The notes under the pieces were generated by a model. It had not been told where the DNA came from. It did no database searches and saw only the letters and a program-made list of their open reading frames with translations. A program made the position numbers and the translations under genes. Positions 37,385 through 46,670 of a DNA stretch of 64,000 bases are shown in pieces. Numbering within the stretch: position 1 is the first letter of the stretch; each line of letters begins with the position of its first letter. Source of the stretch: Salsipaludibacter sp963812245 (GTDB lineage Bacteria > Actinomycetota > Nitriliruptoria > Nitriliruptorales > Nitriliruptoraceae); the NCBI GenBank assembly GCA_963812245.1, contig CAWEUK010000003.1, positions 62,001 to 126,000 on the forward strand. Direction: 5' to 3'.

Positions 37385-37972
37385 ATGCCCCGTCTCCCCA
37401 CCCGTGAACGCGCCGAGTTGCCCGAGTACGAGCCGCTCTTCCGGCAAGTCGAATCGCACCTGGGCGTGTTGCCCAACTCGACCCTCACGATGGCGCATCG
37501 GCCGGAGATCATGGCCGCCTTCGCCGCCCTCAACGAAGCCGTCATGGGGCCCGGCACCGTCGATGCGGGCCTCAAGCAGCTGGCAGTCCTGATGGTGTCG
37601 TCGGCTGCGACCTGTCGATACTGCCAAGCACACTCGTCCCATGTCGCCAGGGAACGTGGCGTCGCCGAGGAGAAGATCCAGGCCATCTGGGACTACGAAG
37701 CGTCACCGCTGTTCACGGATGCCGAGCGTGCTGTGCTCACGGTGGCCGAGGGGGCCGGCCATGTCCCCAACACGGTCACGGACGAGCAGTTTGCCGCCCT
37801 GCGGGACTACTACACCGACGAACAGGTCGTCGAGATCGTGGCGGCTCTCAGTGTGTTCGGCTATCTCAATCGCTGGAACGACACGGTTGCGACCACTCTC
37901 GAGTCGTCGCCGCTGGCCTTCGCGTCGGAGACACTTGCACCCAACGGCTGGCAGGTGGGCAAACATGGCTGA
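37385..37972 (+). CDS. carboxymuconolactone decarboxylase/AhpD-family (peroxidase-related) protein
   Basis: A 195-residue all-helical protein with the AhpD-like redox motif CRYCQAHSSHVARERG (CxxCxxxH) near residue 80. Such proteins act as alkylhydroperoxidase partners or unrelated small-molecule enzymes. The C-terminal RWNDTVATTLE block matches the peroxidase-related subgroup. Its stop lies 8 bases inside the first ABC gene, so it is translated with the importer and may handle a reactive product linked to the imported compound. A GTG two codons upstream (37379) is an alternative start. Confidence 0.83.
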   Translation: MPRLPTRERAELPEYEPLFRQVESHLGVLPNSTLTMAHRPEIMAAFAALNEAVMGPGTVDAGLKQLAVLMVSSAATCRYCQAHSSHVARERGVAEEKIQAIWDYEASPLFTDAERAVLTVAEGAGHVPNTVTDEQFAALRDYYTDEQVVEIVAALSVFGYLNRWNDTVATTLESSPLAFASETLAPNGWQVGKHG

Positions 37973-39512
37973 CCAGTCTCCAGTCGATGCTGCCGCCCCC
38001 AGTGGTCCACCGGCTGTCGAGATGTCCGGGATCTCCAAGCGCTTCGGCGAGACCCAGGCCCTCGATGACGTCACCTTCGTGGTGCGGCCCGGCGAGATCC
38101 ACGGGTTGTTGGGCGAGAACGGCGCGGGCAAGACCACGCTGATGAACGTGTTGACGGGCCTGTATCGGGCCGACGCCGGCAATGTGCGAATCCACGGCGC
38201 ACCGGTGGCGCTGACCCAGCCGGCCGACGCCATCGCCAACGGCGTCGGGATGGTGCACCAGCACTTCGAACTCGTCCAGGCGTTCACAGCCCTGGAGAAC
38301 ATCCTGCTGGGCTCCGAGCGGGGCAACTGGTCCATGGACCAACGTGCCCACCGCGAGGCCATTGCTGCGCTCGCTGGACAGTATGGCTTCGACATCGACC
38401 TCGACCGGCGGGTTGCGGACCTCGAGATCGGCCAGCAACAGAAGGTCGAGATCCTCAGGATCCTGTACAGCGGGACGGACATCCTCATCCTGGACGAGCC
38501 CACGACACACCTGACTCCCGACGAGGTCGGGCAGCTGTTCACCTCGATTCGGGAGCTCGCCGCAACCGGGCTGTCCGTCATCCTGATCGCCCACAAGCTT
38601 CACGAGGTGATGGCCGTGTGCGATCGAATCACGGTGCTTCGCCACGGCGTGGGCGCGGGGAGCCGTGATGTCGCAGCGGTCGAACACGGCGAGATCGTCG
38701 CCATGATGATGGGGGCGGACCGGGAGGTGCCTCGGGTTCGACCCAAGGCGTGTGCCATCCAGGACGAGGTCGTCCTTCACCTGGAATCGGTCACGGCCCC
38801 GGGCGATCGCGTTGACGTGTCCCTCGAGTCCCTGGACCTGTCGGTGCGGCGGGGGGAGTTCGTCGGAGTCGCCGGCGTCGCCGGCAACGGTCAGCGGGAG
38901 CTGCTGGAGTTGTTGGCCGGGATCCGTCCAATCGCATCCGGCCACATGCGCACCAGCGGCGAGGACGTGACCCAGGCGGGCGCAAACCAGCGCATCCGGG
39001 CAGGCATCGCGGTCCTGCCCGGAGACCGCATGCGTGAGGGCGTGCTGCCCGCCAACCCCCTCTTCGAAACCTACGGGCTTGGTCGTCATCTCCTCCACGA
39101 GGGGTTCGACCCCTCGTGGATGAAGTCGCAGGCGCGCGACATGATCGAACAGTTCGACGTACGGACGCCCGACGAACTGGCTCCGACGGCCTCCCTGTCG
39201 GGCGGCAACATCCAGAAGGTGCTGGTCGCTCGTGCGCTGTCGATCTCGACGCACGTCGGTGGCGGCGCCATGGTGGTCATGAACCCGACCAGTGGACTCG
39301 ACGTGGGGGCTGCTGCCTTCGTGCACGAACAGCTGGTTGGCACGTGCGAGTCCGGCGGGGGAGTCCTGCTGATCAGTGAAGACCTCGACGAGTTGCTTGC
39401 GCTGTGCGACCGAGTCGTCGTACTGGCCCACGGTCGCTTCGTCGGCAGCCAGGTCGCCGGAAGCTATGACCGCCTCGAACTCGGGCGAATGATGGTGGCC
39501 AGCCGTGACTGA
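37965..39512 (+). CDS. BMP-type (nucleoside family) ABC transporter ATP-binding protein, two ABC domains
   Basis: 515 residues with tandem ATPase domains, like YufO/RnsB. Domain 1 (about 15-250): GENGAGKTT (Walker A), HQHF Q-loop, LEIGQQQKVEIL signature and ILDEPTTHLTPDE (Walker B). Domain 2 (about 265-510): degenerate Walker A GVAGNGQRELLEL, SLSGGNIQKVLVARAL signature and VVMNPTSGLDVGA. Asn replaces the usual acidic residue after the Walker B strand in domain 2, as is common in this sugar/nucleoside class, so only one site is fully active. The operon continues with two permeases and a BMP lipoprotein. Confidence 0.92.
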   Translation: MADQSPVDAAAPSGPPAVEMSGISKRFGETQALDDVTFVVRPGEIHGLLGENGAGKTTLMNVLTGLYRADAGNVRIHGAPVALTQPADAIANGVGMVHQHFELVQAFTALENILLGSERGNWSMDQRAHREAIAALAGQYGFDIDLDRRVADLEIGQQQKVEILRILYSGTDILILDEPTTHLTPDEVGQLFTSIRELAATGLSVILIAHKLHEVMAVCDRITVLRHGVGAGSRDVAAVEHGEIVAMMMGADREVPRVRPKACAIQDEVVLHLESVTAPGDRVDVSLESLDLSVRRGEFVGVAGVAGNGQRELLELLAGIRPIASGHMRTSGEDVTQAGANQRIRAGIAVLPGDRMREGVLPANPLFETYGLGRHLLHEGFDPSWMKSQARDMIEQFDVRTPDELAPTASLSGGNIQKVLVARALSISTHVGGGAMVVMNPTSGLDVGAAAFVHEQLVGTCESGGGVLLISEDLDELLALCDRVVVLAHGRFVGSQVAGSYDRLELGRMMVASRD

Positions 39513-40599
39513 TTCGCAGGTCGCCGATCCCATTTCGATCCAGGACCCGGGGCAACTGCGGCGAGGTCGCGACGTCGCCGAGACCGCGATCATCTACATC
39601 ACCGGCATCCTGGTTGCCCTGCTCATCAACGGGCTGCTGCTGGTTGCGATCGGGGCCAACCCGATCACCGCGTACGGGACCATCCTGTCGTCGTCACTGG
39701 GATCCCTGTCGGGTGTGGCCCAGACCCTGAATCGAATGACGCCGCTGTTGTTGGGGGCAACGGGTGTGGCCTTCGCGATGCGAGCCGGCTACGTCAATCT
39801 GGGCACCGACGGCCAGATCTATGCCGGCGCGATCTTGGCGACTGGTGTGGCCTTCGCGCTGGACGGGGCACCCGCGCTGGTCCTCGTGCCCGTCGTCCTG
39901 GTCGCGGGCGTCGTGGGTGGGGGGCTGCTGGCCTCGATCGCGGCATGGCTGCGCGCCACGCGGGGCATCAACGAGTTGTTCGTCACGGTCATGCTGAACT
40001 TCGTGGCGCTGTTCCTGGCCGAATACCTGGCGACGGGACCCTGGACCGACCCGGTCGCAGGTGAGGCCATCACCGTGCCCATTCCCGCAGCCGCCGAGCT
40101 GCCGCGGTGGGGAGCGGGCCACGTCGGCATCCTGATTGCCATTCCCATCGCGGTGATCGTCAGTCGTTGGCTGCTGCACACACGTCGAGGATTCGAATTT
40201 CGGGCTGCCGGCTCCAACGCGCTGGCCGCGCGATTCGGTGGTGTCGGCCTGGTGCGCGTGGGCATCGTTGCGCTGGTCGTGGCAGGTGCCCTCGGTGGGC
40301 TCGCGGGCGCCATCGAAGTGGCCGGCGTGCACTCGAGACTCCTCACCGGACTCACGCCGAACTTCGGGTACATGGCCGTGCTCATCGCGGTCCTTGCCCG
40401 TCGTCGACCCATGGCCACCATCCCTGTGGCGTTTGGATTCGCGGTGCTGATCGTGGGAGCAGACTCACTCCAGCGAAGTGTGCAGTTGCCCGCGTCGGCG
40501 GTGTTGTTGTTCCAGGCCGTGGTGGTCGTGGCGGTGTTGGCATTCGAAACGCCGAAGGGTCGGCGACTGCTCAGACGGATCATGGGAGGAACACCGTGA
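39505..40599 (+). CDS. BMP-type ABC transporter permease 1
   Basis: 364 residues, about 8-10 transmembrane helices of the BPD_transp_2 (LivH/RbsC-like) family, with AMRAGYVNLGTDGQIYAGA, the region typical of this class. The predicted cytoplasmic loop is EFRAAGSNALAARFGGV. The GTG start overlaps the ATPase stop by 8 bases; its own stop overlaps permease 2 by 4. It forms half of the heterodimeric channel. Confidence 0.92.
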   Translation: MTDSQVADPISIQDPGQLRRGRDVAETAIIYITGILVALLINGLLLVAIGANPITAYGTILSSSLGSLSGVAQTLNRMTPLLLGATGVAFAMRAGYVNLGTDGQIYAGAILATGVAFALDGAPALVLVPVVLVAGVVGGGLLASIAAWLRATRGINELFVTVMLNFVALFLAEYLATGPWTDPVAGEAITVPIPAAAELPRWGAGHVGILIAIPIAVIVSRWLLHTRRGFEFRAAGSNALAARFGGVGLVRVGIVALVVAGALGGLAGAIEVAGVHSRLLTGLTPNFGYMAVLIAVLARRRPMATIPVAFGFAVLIVGADSLQRSVQLPASAVLLFQAVVVVAVLAFETPKGRRLLRRIMGGTP

Positions 40600-41552
40600 T
40601 CGACTTTCTCGCTGGCCTGGTCGACCCGGACATGCTGCGCACCACCCTGGTCGTCGCGACGCCGCTGTTGCTGGCTGCGCTGGGCGAACTGTTGCTGGAA
40701 CGGGTTGGTCTGCTCAACCTCGCCATCGAGGGGATGGTGGCGGTCGGTGCCGTCGTTGGATTCTCGGTGGTCTACCTCGTCGGCAAGTCAGCGGGCGCAG
40801 TGGTGCTGGCGATCCTGGCTGCGGCCTTGTCGGGGGTGGTGATCGGTGCGATCTACGGTGGCCTGACGTTGCAACTCCAGGCCAACCAGATCACTGTGGG
40901 CCTGGCATTGCTGATCTTCGGGCTGGGCGCCTCCAGCCTGCTGTACCGGGCAGTGGTCGGAGTGACCACCACGCCGCCGAGCATCGGCACGCTGCCGGTG
41001 TGGCGCATACCGGGCCTGGCGGACCTGCCCTACGTCGGTCGGATCCTCTTCCAACATGACCCCTTCGTGTACCTGGGGTTGTTGACCGTCGTTCCCGTCT
41101 GGTGGGTCCTGTATCGAACGCCGCTCGGGCTGCGAGTGCGTGCCACAGGTGAGAGCCCGAAGGCCGTCGACAGCCTCGGGCTGCCCCTGATGGGCCTGCG
41201 CTGGTCTGCTCTGGCAGCAGGTTCGGCGCTCATCGGCATCGCCGGCGCGTTCTTCCCCTTGTCGCTTGTGGGTGGGTACTCCGATGACATCGCCTCCGGC
41301 AGAGGCTGGTTGGCCCTGATGCTGGTGATCTTCGGTCGTTGGCGTCCGTGGACCATCGCTGCGGGAGCGCTGCTGTTTGCCTGGGTGGAAGCGCTGCAGT
41401 TCCAGTTCGGAGTCACGACGAAGGCCATCCCCCCACAGTTTCTGCGGATGCTGCCCTACGTGCTGGCGATCGTCGTGCTCGTGCGCGTGTACGGCAAGGC
41501 TCAGGCGCCGGCTGCACTGACGAAGCCCTATGACCGAGAGGCGCGATTCTGA
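40596..41552 (+). CDS. BMP-type ABC transporter permease 2
   Basis: 318 residues, BPD_transp_2 family, with LLNLAIEGMVAVGAVVGF (the NxxxEG signature), RVRATGESPKAVDSLGLP as the ATPase-contact loop, and LVGGYSDDIASGRGWLALMLVIFGRW. It starts with GTG at 40596 in a GTGA overlap and has GGGAGGA upstream. A strong double hairpin follows (41566-41602) before the binding-protein gene. Confidence 0.92.
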   Translation: MIDFLAGLVDPDMLRTTLVVATPLLLAALGELLLERVGLLNLAIEGMVAVGAVVGFSVVYLVGKSAGAVVLAILAAALSGVVIGAIYGGLTLQLQANQITVGLALLIFGLGASSLLYRAVVGVTTTPPSIGTLPVWRIPGLADLPYVGRILFQHDPFVYLGLLTVVPVWWVLYRTPLGLRVRATGESPKAVDSLGLPLMGLRWSALAAGSALIGIAGAFFPLSLVGGYSDDIASGRGWLALMLVIFGRWRPWTIAAGALLFAWVEALQFQFGVTTKAIPPQFLRMLPYVLAIVVLVRVYGKAQAPAALTKPYDREARF

Positions 41553-41565
41553 ACACGGAACGGGA

Positions 41566-41602
41566 GTGGCACCCAGTTCGTGCCCTGCACGAACAGTGCC
41601 AC
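41566..41602 (+). terminator. long two-part hairpin between permease 2 and the binding-protein gene
   Basis: GTGGCAC (41566-41572) pairs with GTGCCAC (41596-41602), enclosing GTTCGTGC (41576-41583) paired with GCACGAAC (41587-41594) over a 3-base loop: 15 pairs with a small internal bulge. It could terminate or protect the upstream mRNA so that the binding protein is made at a different level. Which one is not decided by sequence. Confidence 0.6.
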
Positions 41603-41656
41603 CGCGTCCTCGTCACGACCAAGACAGGTGCTCCAGGCACCGGAAAGGCACTGCCC

Positions 41657-42769
41657 ATGCGATCGAACACCAACCTGCGACGCTGGCTCGTCGCGCTCCC
41701 AATCGCCGCCCTCGTGATCGCCGGATGTGGCGGCGGGGATGACGCGGAGTCGGACGCCAGTTCAACCGAGACGGCTGCCGGCGCGTCCACCGACAACGCA
41801 ACGGAGTCGTCGGCTCCGGACGACACTGCGACTGCCGATGGCTCGGCGGCGAGTGGCGACGAGGTCTTTGCACTCATCCTTCCGGGTCCGATCCAGGATG
41901 CCGACTACAACGCGATCGCCTACGAGGGTCTGGAGCAGTTGGAGCAGGACTTCGGCATCACGACCGAGTATTCAGAACAGGTGGCGGTCGCCGATGCCGA
42001 GCGCGTCGCCCGTGAGTACATCGATTCCGGGGCGACGATGGTGGCCTTCCACGGAGGGCAGTTCCTCACGATCGCGACTGACCTGGCGGCCGAGTTCCCG
42101 GACACGGTCTTCATTGCCGAGTCATCGGGGCAGATGGAGGACCAGCCGGACAACGTGTGGAACATCGCCCGTGAGTTTGCACCCGGTTTCTACGTCCAGG
42201 GTGCGCATGCGGCCCTCATGACGGAGTCGGGAACGATCGCGTTCCTGGGCGGCATCGACATCCCGGACTACAAGGCCAGCGCGAACGCGATGTTCGCCGG
42301 CGCTCGATCGGTGAATCCGGACGTGGAGTTGCTCTACAACTTCACCGGAGACCAGAACGACGCTGTGACGGGACGCCAAAGCGCCGAGGCACTGATCGGT
42401 GAGGGTGCCGACGTGCTGGTGCTGGGACTCAACAACGCCATCTACGGTGTCGCCGAGGCGTCGGAGGCCGCTGGCGAAACCGTCTTCATGACGAGTTCGT
42501 TCACCGACAAGTCCTCGATCGCGCCGGACACCTTCCTCGAATCGACCCTGTGGGACTTCACCGGTGCATTCGGTGAGGCCATCGCGGGCGTCCAGTCCGG
42601 ATCCACGTCCGGCGTCGTCGCCATGAACCCCGCGTCCGGCCTCATCACCCTCGGCGAGTTGCACAACACCCCCGACGACGTGGCCGCCCAGGTCACCGAA
42701 CTGTGGGACCAGGTCGTGGCCGGTGAGATCGAGGTGCCGGTGAAGACCGACGACGTGGTCGTCCCGTAG
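41657..42769 (+). CDS. BMP-family substrate-binding lipoprotein
   Basis: 370 residues. A lipobox VIAGC near residue 24 predicts a membrane-anchored lipoprotein. A Ser/Thr/Asp-rich linker follows, then the BMP fold (VFALILPGPIQDADYNAIAYEGLEQL, AEFPDTVFIAESSG, FVPGF-like APGFYVQGAHAAL and FLGGIDIPDYK). BMP proteins such as PnrA, BmpA and RnsB-linked ones bind purine or pyrimidine nucleosides, though some bind other ligands (family knowledge). It is last in the operon and presumably gives the importer its specificity. Confidence 0.92.
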   Translation: MRSNTNLRRWLVALPIAALVIAGCGGGDDAESDASSTETAAGASTDNATESSAPDDTATADGSAASGDEVFALILPGPIQDADYNAIAYEGLEQLEQDFGITTEYSEQVAVADAERVAREYIDSGATMVAFHGGQFLTIATDLAAEFPDTVFIAESSGQMEDQPDNVWNIAREFAPGFYVQGAHAALMTESGTIAFLGGIDIPDYKASANAMFAGARSVNPDVELLYNFTGDQNDAVTGRQSAEALIGEGADVLVLGLNNAIYGVAEASEAAGETVFMTSSFTDKSSIAPDTFLESTLWDFTGAFGEAIAGVQSGSTSGVVAMNPASGLITLGELHNTPDDVAAQVTELWDQVVAGEIEVPVKTDDVVVP

Positions 42770-42783
42770 CGATTTCGTGTCCG

Positions 42784-42817
42784 ACTCGATCCGTCGCCAG
42801 CAGGCGGCGGATCGAGT
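42784..42817 (+). terminator. strong hairpin terminator after the BMP transporter operon
   Basis: A 15-bp stem, 42784-42798 with 42803-42817, has one G-U wobble and a 4-base AGCA loop, 14 bases after the lipoprotein stop. It argues against the next gene starting at the GTG at 42777, which lies before this hairpin. Confidence 0.7.
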
Positions 42818-42848
42818 TGGCGTCCGGATCGGCGAAGGGACACGGAGC

Positions 42849-43355
42849 GTGACAGCGCCCAGCGGGCACGTCGTGGTCGTGGGCGCCATGGGTGTCGGCA
42901 AGTCGACGCTGGCCCAGGGCTTGGCGACGGCGCTGGGACGACCACATCGAGACTCCGACCTCGCCATCCAGGACGACACGGGCATGACCGGTCGAGACAT
43001 CGCCCGGCGCGACGGCGTCGCCGCCCTCCACGAACTCGAGGTTGCCGTCCTGGTGCAGCACCTGGCCAGCGAGCAGGCCAGTGTCGTGTCGGCGGCCGCT
43101 GCCGTGATCGAGGCACCTGCAGCCCGCGCGGCGCTGGCCCAGTCCACGGTGCTGTGGCTCGACCTGCCCGTGGGCGACCTCCTCGACCGCATCGAGCGTG
43201 GTCCCCATCGCCGCCCGATCACCGCTGAGGAACTCGCCGAACTGGACGACCGGCGGCGGCCTCACCTCCGACGGCTCGCCGACCTCCGTCTCGATGCGTC
43301 ACGCCCGCCGGATGAGCTGGTGGTCCGGGCCGTGGACTTCCTGCACCACGGCTGA
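42849..43355 (+). CDS. shikimate-kinase-like P-loop kinase
   Basis: 168 residues of the AroK/gluconokinase-like P-loop group: VVVVGAMGVGKSTLAQGLA (Walker A), HRDSDLAIQDDTGMTGRDIARRDG resembling the D-x-D and E(K)xGE(xxFR) shikimate-binding blocks, and LDLPVGDLLDRI. The usual RPLL lid motif is present only as RPIT. AroK proper is usually beside aroB, which is not here, so substrate is uncertain. The GTG at 42849 has AAGGGA 8 bases upstream; the alternative GTG at 42777 would place a terminator inside the gene. Confidence 0.7.
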   Translation: MTAPSGHVVVVGAMGVGKSTLAQGLATALGRPHRDSDLAIQDDTGMTGRDIARRDGVAALHELEVAVLVQHLASEQASVVSAAAAVIEAPAARAALAQSTVLWLDLPVGDLLDRIERGPHRRPITAEELAELDDRRRPHLRRLADLRLDASRPPDELVVRAVDFLHHG

Positions 43356-43363
43356 CGCTCCGA

Positions 43364-44275
43364 TCACGTCGAACCCTGCGGCGATCCATCGATGACCTGG
43401 CTGACTGCCTGCTCGAGGTCGGCTCGGTCCCGGATGGGGGTCGAGGTGGGAAAGCTCGAGGTCAGGAAGTGCTGCGCATAGGGGAAGCAGGCTGCCTCGA
43501 ACGGCTCGGCGGCAATGAAGGACTCGCCGAACGTGTTCTCCTCGATGGCGACGGCGTCCAGGGGGATCTGCATGGCCTGTCGCATCTCGTCGGGGTCGAA
43601 GACCAGGCCGAACGGTTGCGAGCCGGGGTCCATCAACCGCCCGCCGTAGTCGACCGAGAGGTTGCCCTCGACCCACAGGCGCTGCTCCAGGGGCATGGTC
43701 GCCGCCGCGTGCAGGTTCGCGATGCAGGAGATTCGGTTCGAGCCCGACGCCCCGGACACGTCGACCACCACGTCGCCCGCGTGGGTGGTGGTGACAACCG
43801 AGCGGCTGGTGGTCGCCCCGGAGAAGCCCTGACCCGGGTCGTAGTTGATGGTGTTGGACTCGTAGTCACAGATGATCCAGGTCATCATGCCGGTGCGCTG
43901 GTCCTGGGCGATGACGTAGAGCTCGACCCGACTGCCCCAGAACACCGATGTGTGGATGTTGAACGCACCCACGATGGCGCAGTACCTGGGTTCGGTGTCG
44001 TCGAAGATGGCCGCCGGAACGAGTTCGTAGTGCGGTGGCAGCTGCCCGGACGCCTCGGTCATGTCCTCGATCTCGTAGGCGAGGAAGAAGCAGTACGGCT
44101 CGACCACGAAGCCGATGGACGGATCATCACCGCCGGCCCGCGCGACGATCATCTTCTGGAGTGGGACCGGGAGGCGGGCGAGCATCTCGGCCCGCTGGTA
44201 CAGCCGGCCGACCTCGCGCGGACTGACCATCTCCTCGGTCAGTCGCACGAAGCGGTGCAGGTCCGCTTCGTTCAT
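43364..44275 (-). CDS. hypothetical protein of unknown family
   Basis: 303 residues with no domain I recognise. It is soluble, without signal peptide or transmembrane helix, and rich in beta-like segments (FVVEPYCFFLAYEIEDM, RYCAIVGAFNIHTSVFWGSRVELYVIAQDQ, WIICDYESNTINYDPGQGF). The middle region (SRSVVTTTHAGDVVVDVSG) suggests a lipocalin- or decarboxylase-like beta fold. ATG 44275 has GGAGGG upstream. It is divergent from the SRPBCC gene and convergent with the kinase-like gene. Confidence 0.7.
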   Translation of the reverse strand: MNEADLHRFVRLTEEMVSPREVGRLYQRAEMLARLPVPLQKMIVARAGGDDPSIGFVVEPYCFFLAYEIEDMTEASGQLPPHYELVPAAIFDDTEPRYCAIVGAFNIHTSVFWGSRVELYVIAQDQRTGMMTWIICDYESNTINYDPGQGFSGATTSRSVVTTTHAGDVVVDVSGASGSNRISCIANLHAAATMPLEQRLWVEGNLSVDYGGRLMDPGSQPFGLVFDPDEMRQAMQIPLDAVAIEENTFGESFIAAEPFEAACFPYAQHFLTSSFPTSTPIRDRADLEQAVSQVIDGSPQGST

Positions 44276-44522
44276 CCGGTCGTCCCTCCGTACAGTCCGG
44301 GTGGTGGTCGAGTTCCGCGTCGCAGGACGTCGGCCCAACGGTGCACGGACGGCGCCACCGTGGCCGGGAGACTACTGGGCACCGGTCGGCAAACCACCCG
44401 GATGACAGGTGGGCAGCCCGAGCATCGCCGACGTGTGCACGCCCAGCATTCGGCCCGTGCGGTACCCACGGTGTCGCTGTCGGTCTCGGTCGGCAGTGCC
44501 GCTGCAGAGGAAGGACAGTGTT

Positions 44523-44915
44523 GTGGACGTCGCGGTGTCATGCCCGGTTCCTGCGGCGCATGCCTGGGAGGTGAGCACCGACCTGGCCTCGTGGCCGCAA
44601 TGGGGCCCCAGCGTCACGGCGGTGGATCCCGCGACGGGATCAGTGCATGCCGGCATGGTCGGTCGTGTCCGGACACCGGTGGGCGTGTGGCTGCCCTTCA
44701 CCGTCGACGATGTCCAGCCCGGCCATCGCTGGACCTGGCACATCGGGCCGGTGCCCGCCACCGGCCACCGTGTCGATCACGTTGCCGACGCCGAGTGCCG
44801 CCTGGTCATCGAGGTGCCCGTGTGGGCGGTCGCCTACGCCATCGTCTGCCACGTGGCACTCCGGCGCCTGTCGGCCCTGGCCGTCGCACGGTTCGAGCCG
44901 CGTCCGGACGACTGA
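44523..44915 (+). CDS. SRPBCC-fold (polyketide cyclase-like) protein
   Basis: A 130-residue START/SRPBCC protein: VSCPVPAAHAWEVSTDLASWPQWGPSVTAV, VGVWLPFTVDDVQPGHRWTW and RLVIEVPVWAVAY. These bind hydrophobic ligands in a helix-grip cavity; the ligand is unknown. The GTG at 44523 has GGAAGG 8 bases upstream. Confidence 0.75.
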   Translation: MDVAVSCPVPAAHAWEVSTDLASWPQWGPSVTAVDPATGSVHAGMVGRVRTPVGVWLPFTVDDVQPGHRWTWHIGPVPATGHRVDHVADAECRLVIEVPVWAVAYAIVCHVALRRLSALAVARFEPRPDD

Positions 44916-45008
44916 GACGATCAACCGGCGTGCGCCTGCTCGTGGCGGCCGCGCGAGCAGCACGCGACACCGGCGGCCGCGTGAGCAGGAGGGGACGCCC
45001 TCGGCGCC

Positions 45009-46670
45009 TCAGTCACCCAGTGCGGCGGCGGCGGCGCGTCCGGCAGCCCGACCCGAGAACAGGCAGCCGCCCAGGAACGTGCCCTCCAGCGACCGATACC
45101 CGTGATACCCGCCACCACCGAAGCCGGCCACCTCGCCGGCCGCGTACAGCCCGTCGAACACCGCACCGCCGGGACGCAGTACCTGGCTGTCCAGGTTGGT
45201 CTCGATGCCTCCCAACGACTTGCGAGTCAGGATGTTGAGCTTGACGCCGATCAGTGGCCCGTGTGACGGGTCGAGGATGCGGTGCGGTGCCGCGGTGCGG
45301 ATCAGCCGGTCACCGCGGTAGTTGCGTGCGGACCGGATCGCGGCGATCTGGAGGTCCTTGCCGAAGTCGTTGGCAAGGTCACGATCGCGCTGTTGCACCT
45401 GGCGGCGAACGTGGTCGAAGTCCAGGTGGGGTTGGTCGGTCAACTGGTTCATCGCGGCGACGAGGGCCTCGAGGTTGTCACGCACGACGAAGTCGACGCC
45501 CTGTTCCTTGAACGCCTCGACGGGGCCAGGGGCATGGTCGCGGTCGAGTGCTCGACTCGCCACGCCGCGAATGCTCTTGCCGGTCAGGTCAGGGTTCTGT
45601 TCGGAGCCCGACAGGGCGAACTCCTTGGTGATGATCGACTGGTTCAGGATGAACCACGAGTGGTCGTGGCCGGTGGTGCGCAGGTGTGCGAGCGTGCCGA
45701 GCGTGTCGTAGCCGGGGAACAGCGGCACCGGCAACCGGGTGCCGTTGCCGTCGAGCCACAGCGACGATGGACCGGGCAGGATCCGGATGCCGTGGCCGGG
45801 CCAGATCGGGTCGAAGTTCTCGATGCCCTCCACGTAGTGCCACATCCGATCCCCGTTGACCAGGTTGGCACCGGCATCGTGGGTGATCCCGAGCATGCGA
45901 CCGTCGACGTGGTCGGGCACGCCGGTCAGCATCCGCTCGGGCGGTGTGCCCAGACGCTCGGGCCACGCCTTGCGCACCAGGTCGTGGTTGCCGCCGATGC
46001 CACCGGCCGTGACGATCACCACGGGCGCCGACAACTCGAACGAGCCCACTTCGACTCGTGAGGATGCGGCCCCTCGTTCGACGGCATCGGGCTCCAGCAC
46101 CGCGCCTGCAACGCCGGAGGCCGCCCCGTCGGTCACGAGCAGTTCATCGACTCGGTGACGGAAGCGCAGGTCGACCAGGCCGTTCTCGACGGCGGCCTGG
46201 ACTCCGTTCACGAACGGCTCCAGGAGTCCCGGACCGGTGCCCCAGACGATGTGGAAACGCGGGACGGTGTTGCCGGGCCCGTCCGAACTGCCGCCCCCTC
46301 GTTCTGCCCACCCGACGATCGGGAAGAACGAGATCTTTCGCTCGAGCAGCCAGGCGCGCTTCTCGCCCGCGGCCCAGTCGACGTAGGCCGAGGCCCACTT
46401 GCGTGGCCAGGCGTCCTCGGGGCGATCGAAGCCGGCGGTGTTCATCCAGTCGGCCAGCGCGAGTTCGTAGGAATCCTTGATGCCCATGCGACGCTGTTCG
46501 GGGGAGTCGATGAGGAAGAGTCCGCCGAACGACCAGAACGCCTGGCCACCCAGCGACTGCGGTGGCTCCTGGTCGACCAGGATGACCCGGCGTCCGGCCG
46601 CAGTCAGTTCGAGTGTCGCCACCAGGCCCGCGAGCCCACCTCCAACCACGATCGCGTCGGCATCCGCCAT
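45009..46670 (-). CDS. FAD-dependent dehydrogenase (3-ketosteroid delta-1-dehydrogenase/flavocytochrome-like)
   Basis: 553 residues of the FAD_binding_2 family. FAD motifs are IVVGGGLAGLVATLELTAAG at the N-terminus, VIVTAGGIGGNHDLVRKAWP in the middle and GLYAAGEVAGFGGGGYHGYRSLEGTFLGG at the C-terminus. The group is often annotated as FAD-binding dehydrogenase and contains KstD-like enzymes; a specific steroid substrate cannot be claimed. It stands alone, 132 bases from pyrF, on the same strand. Confidence 0.88.
   Translation of the reverse strand: MADADAIVVGGGLAGLVATLELTAAGRRVILVDQEPPQSLGGQAFWSFGGLFLIDSPEQRRMGIKDSYELALADWMNTAGFDRPEDAWPRKWASAYVDWAAGEKRAWLLERKISFFPIVGWAERGGGSSDGPGNTVPRFHIVWGTGPGLLEPFVNGVQAAVENGLVDLRFRHRVDELLVTDGAASGVAGAVLEPDAVERGAASSRVEVGSFELSAPVVIVTAGGIGGNHDLVRKAWPERLGTPPERMLTGVPDHVDGRMLGITHDAGANLVNGDRMWHYVEGIENFDPIWPGHGIRILPGPSSLWLDGNGTRLPVPLFPGYDTLGTLAHLRTTGHDHSWFILNQSIITKEFALSGSEQNPDLTGKSIRGVASRALDRDHAPGPVEAFKEQGVDFVVRDNLEALVAAMNQLTDQPHLDFDHVRRQVQQRDRDLANDFGKDLQIAAIRSARNYRGDRLIRTAAPHRILDPSHGPLIGVKLNILTRKSLGGIETNLDSQVLRPGGAVFDGLYAAGEVAGFGGGGYHGYRSLEGTFLGGCLFSGRAAGRAAAAALGD

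Noticed and set aside
44272..44541. Short reading frames in the divergent gap 44276-44522
   Set aside because: No homology or ribosome binding sites beyond those of the two flanking genes; treated as promoter region.
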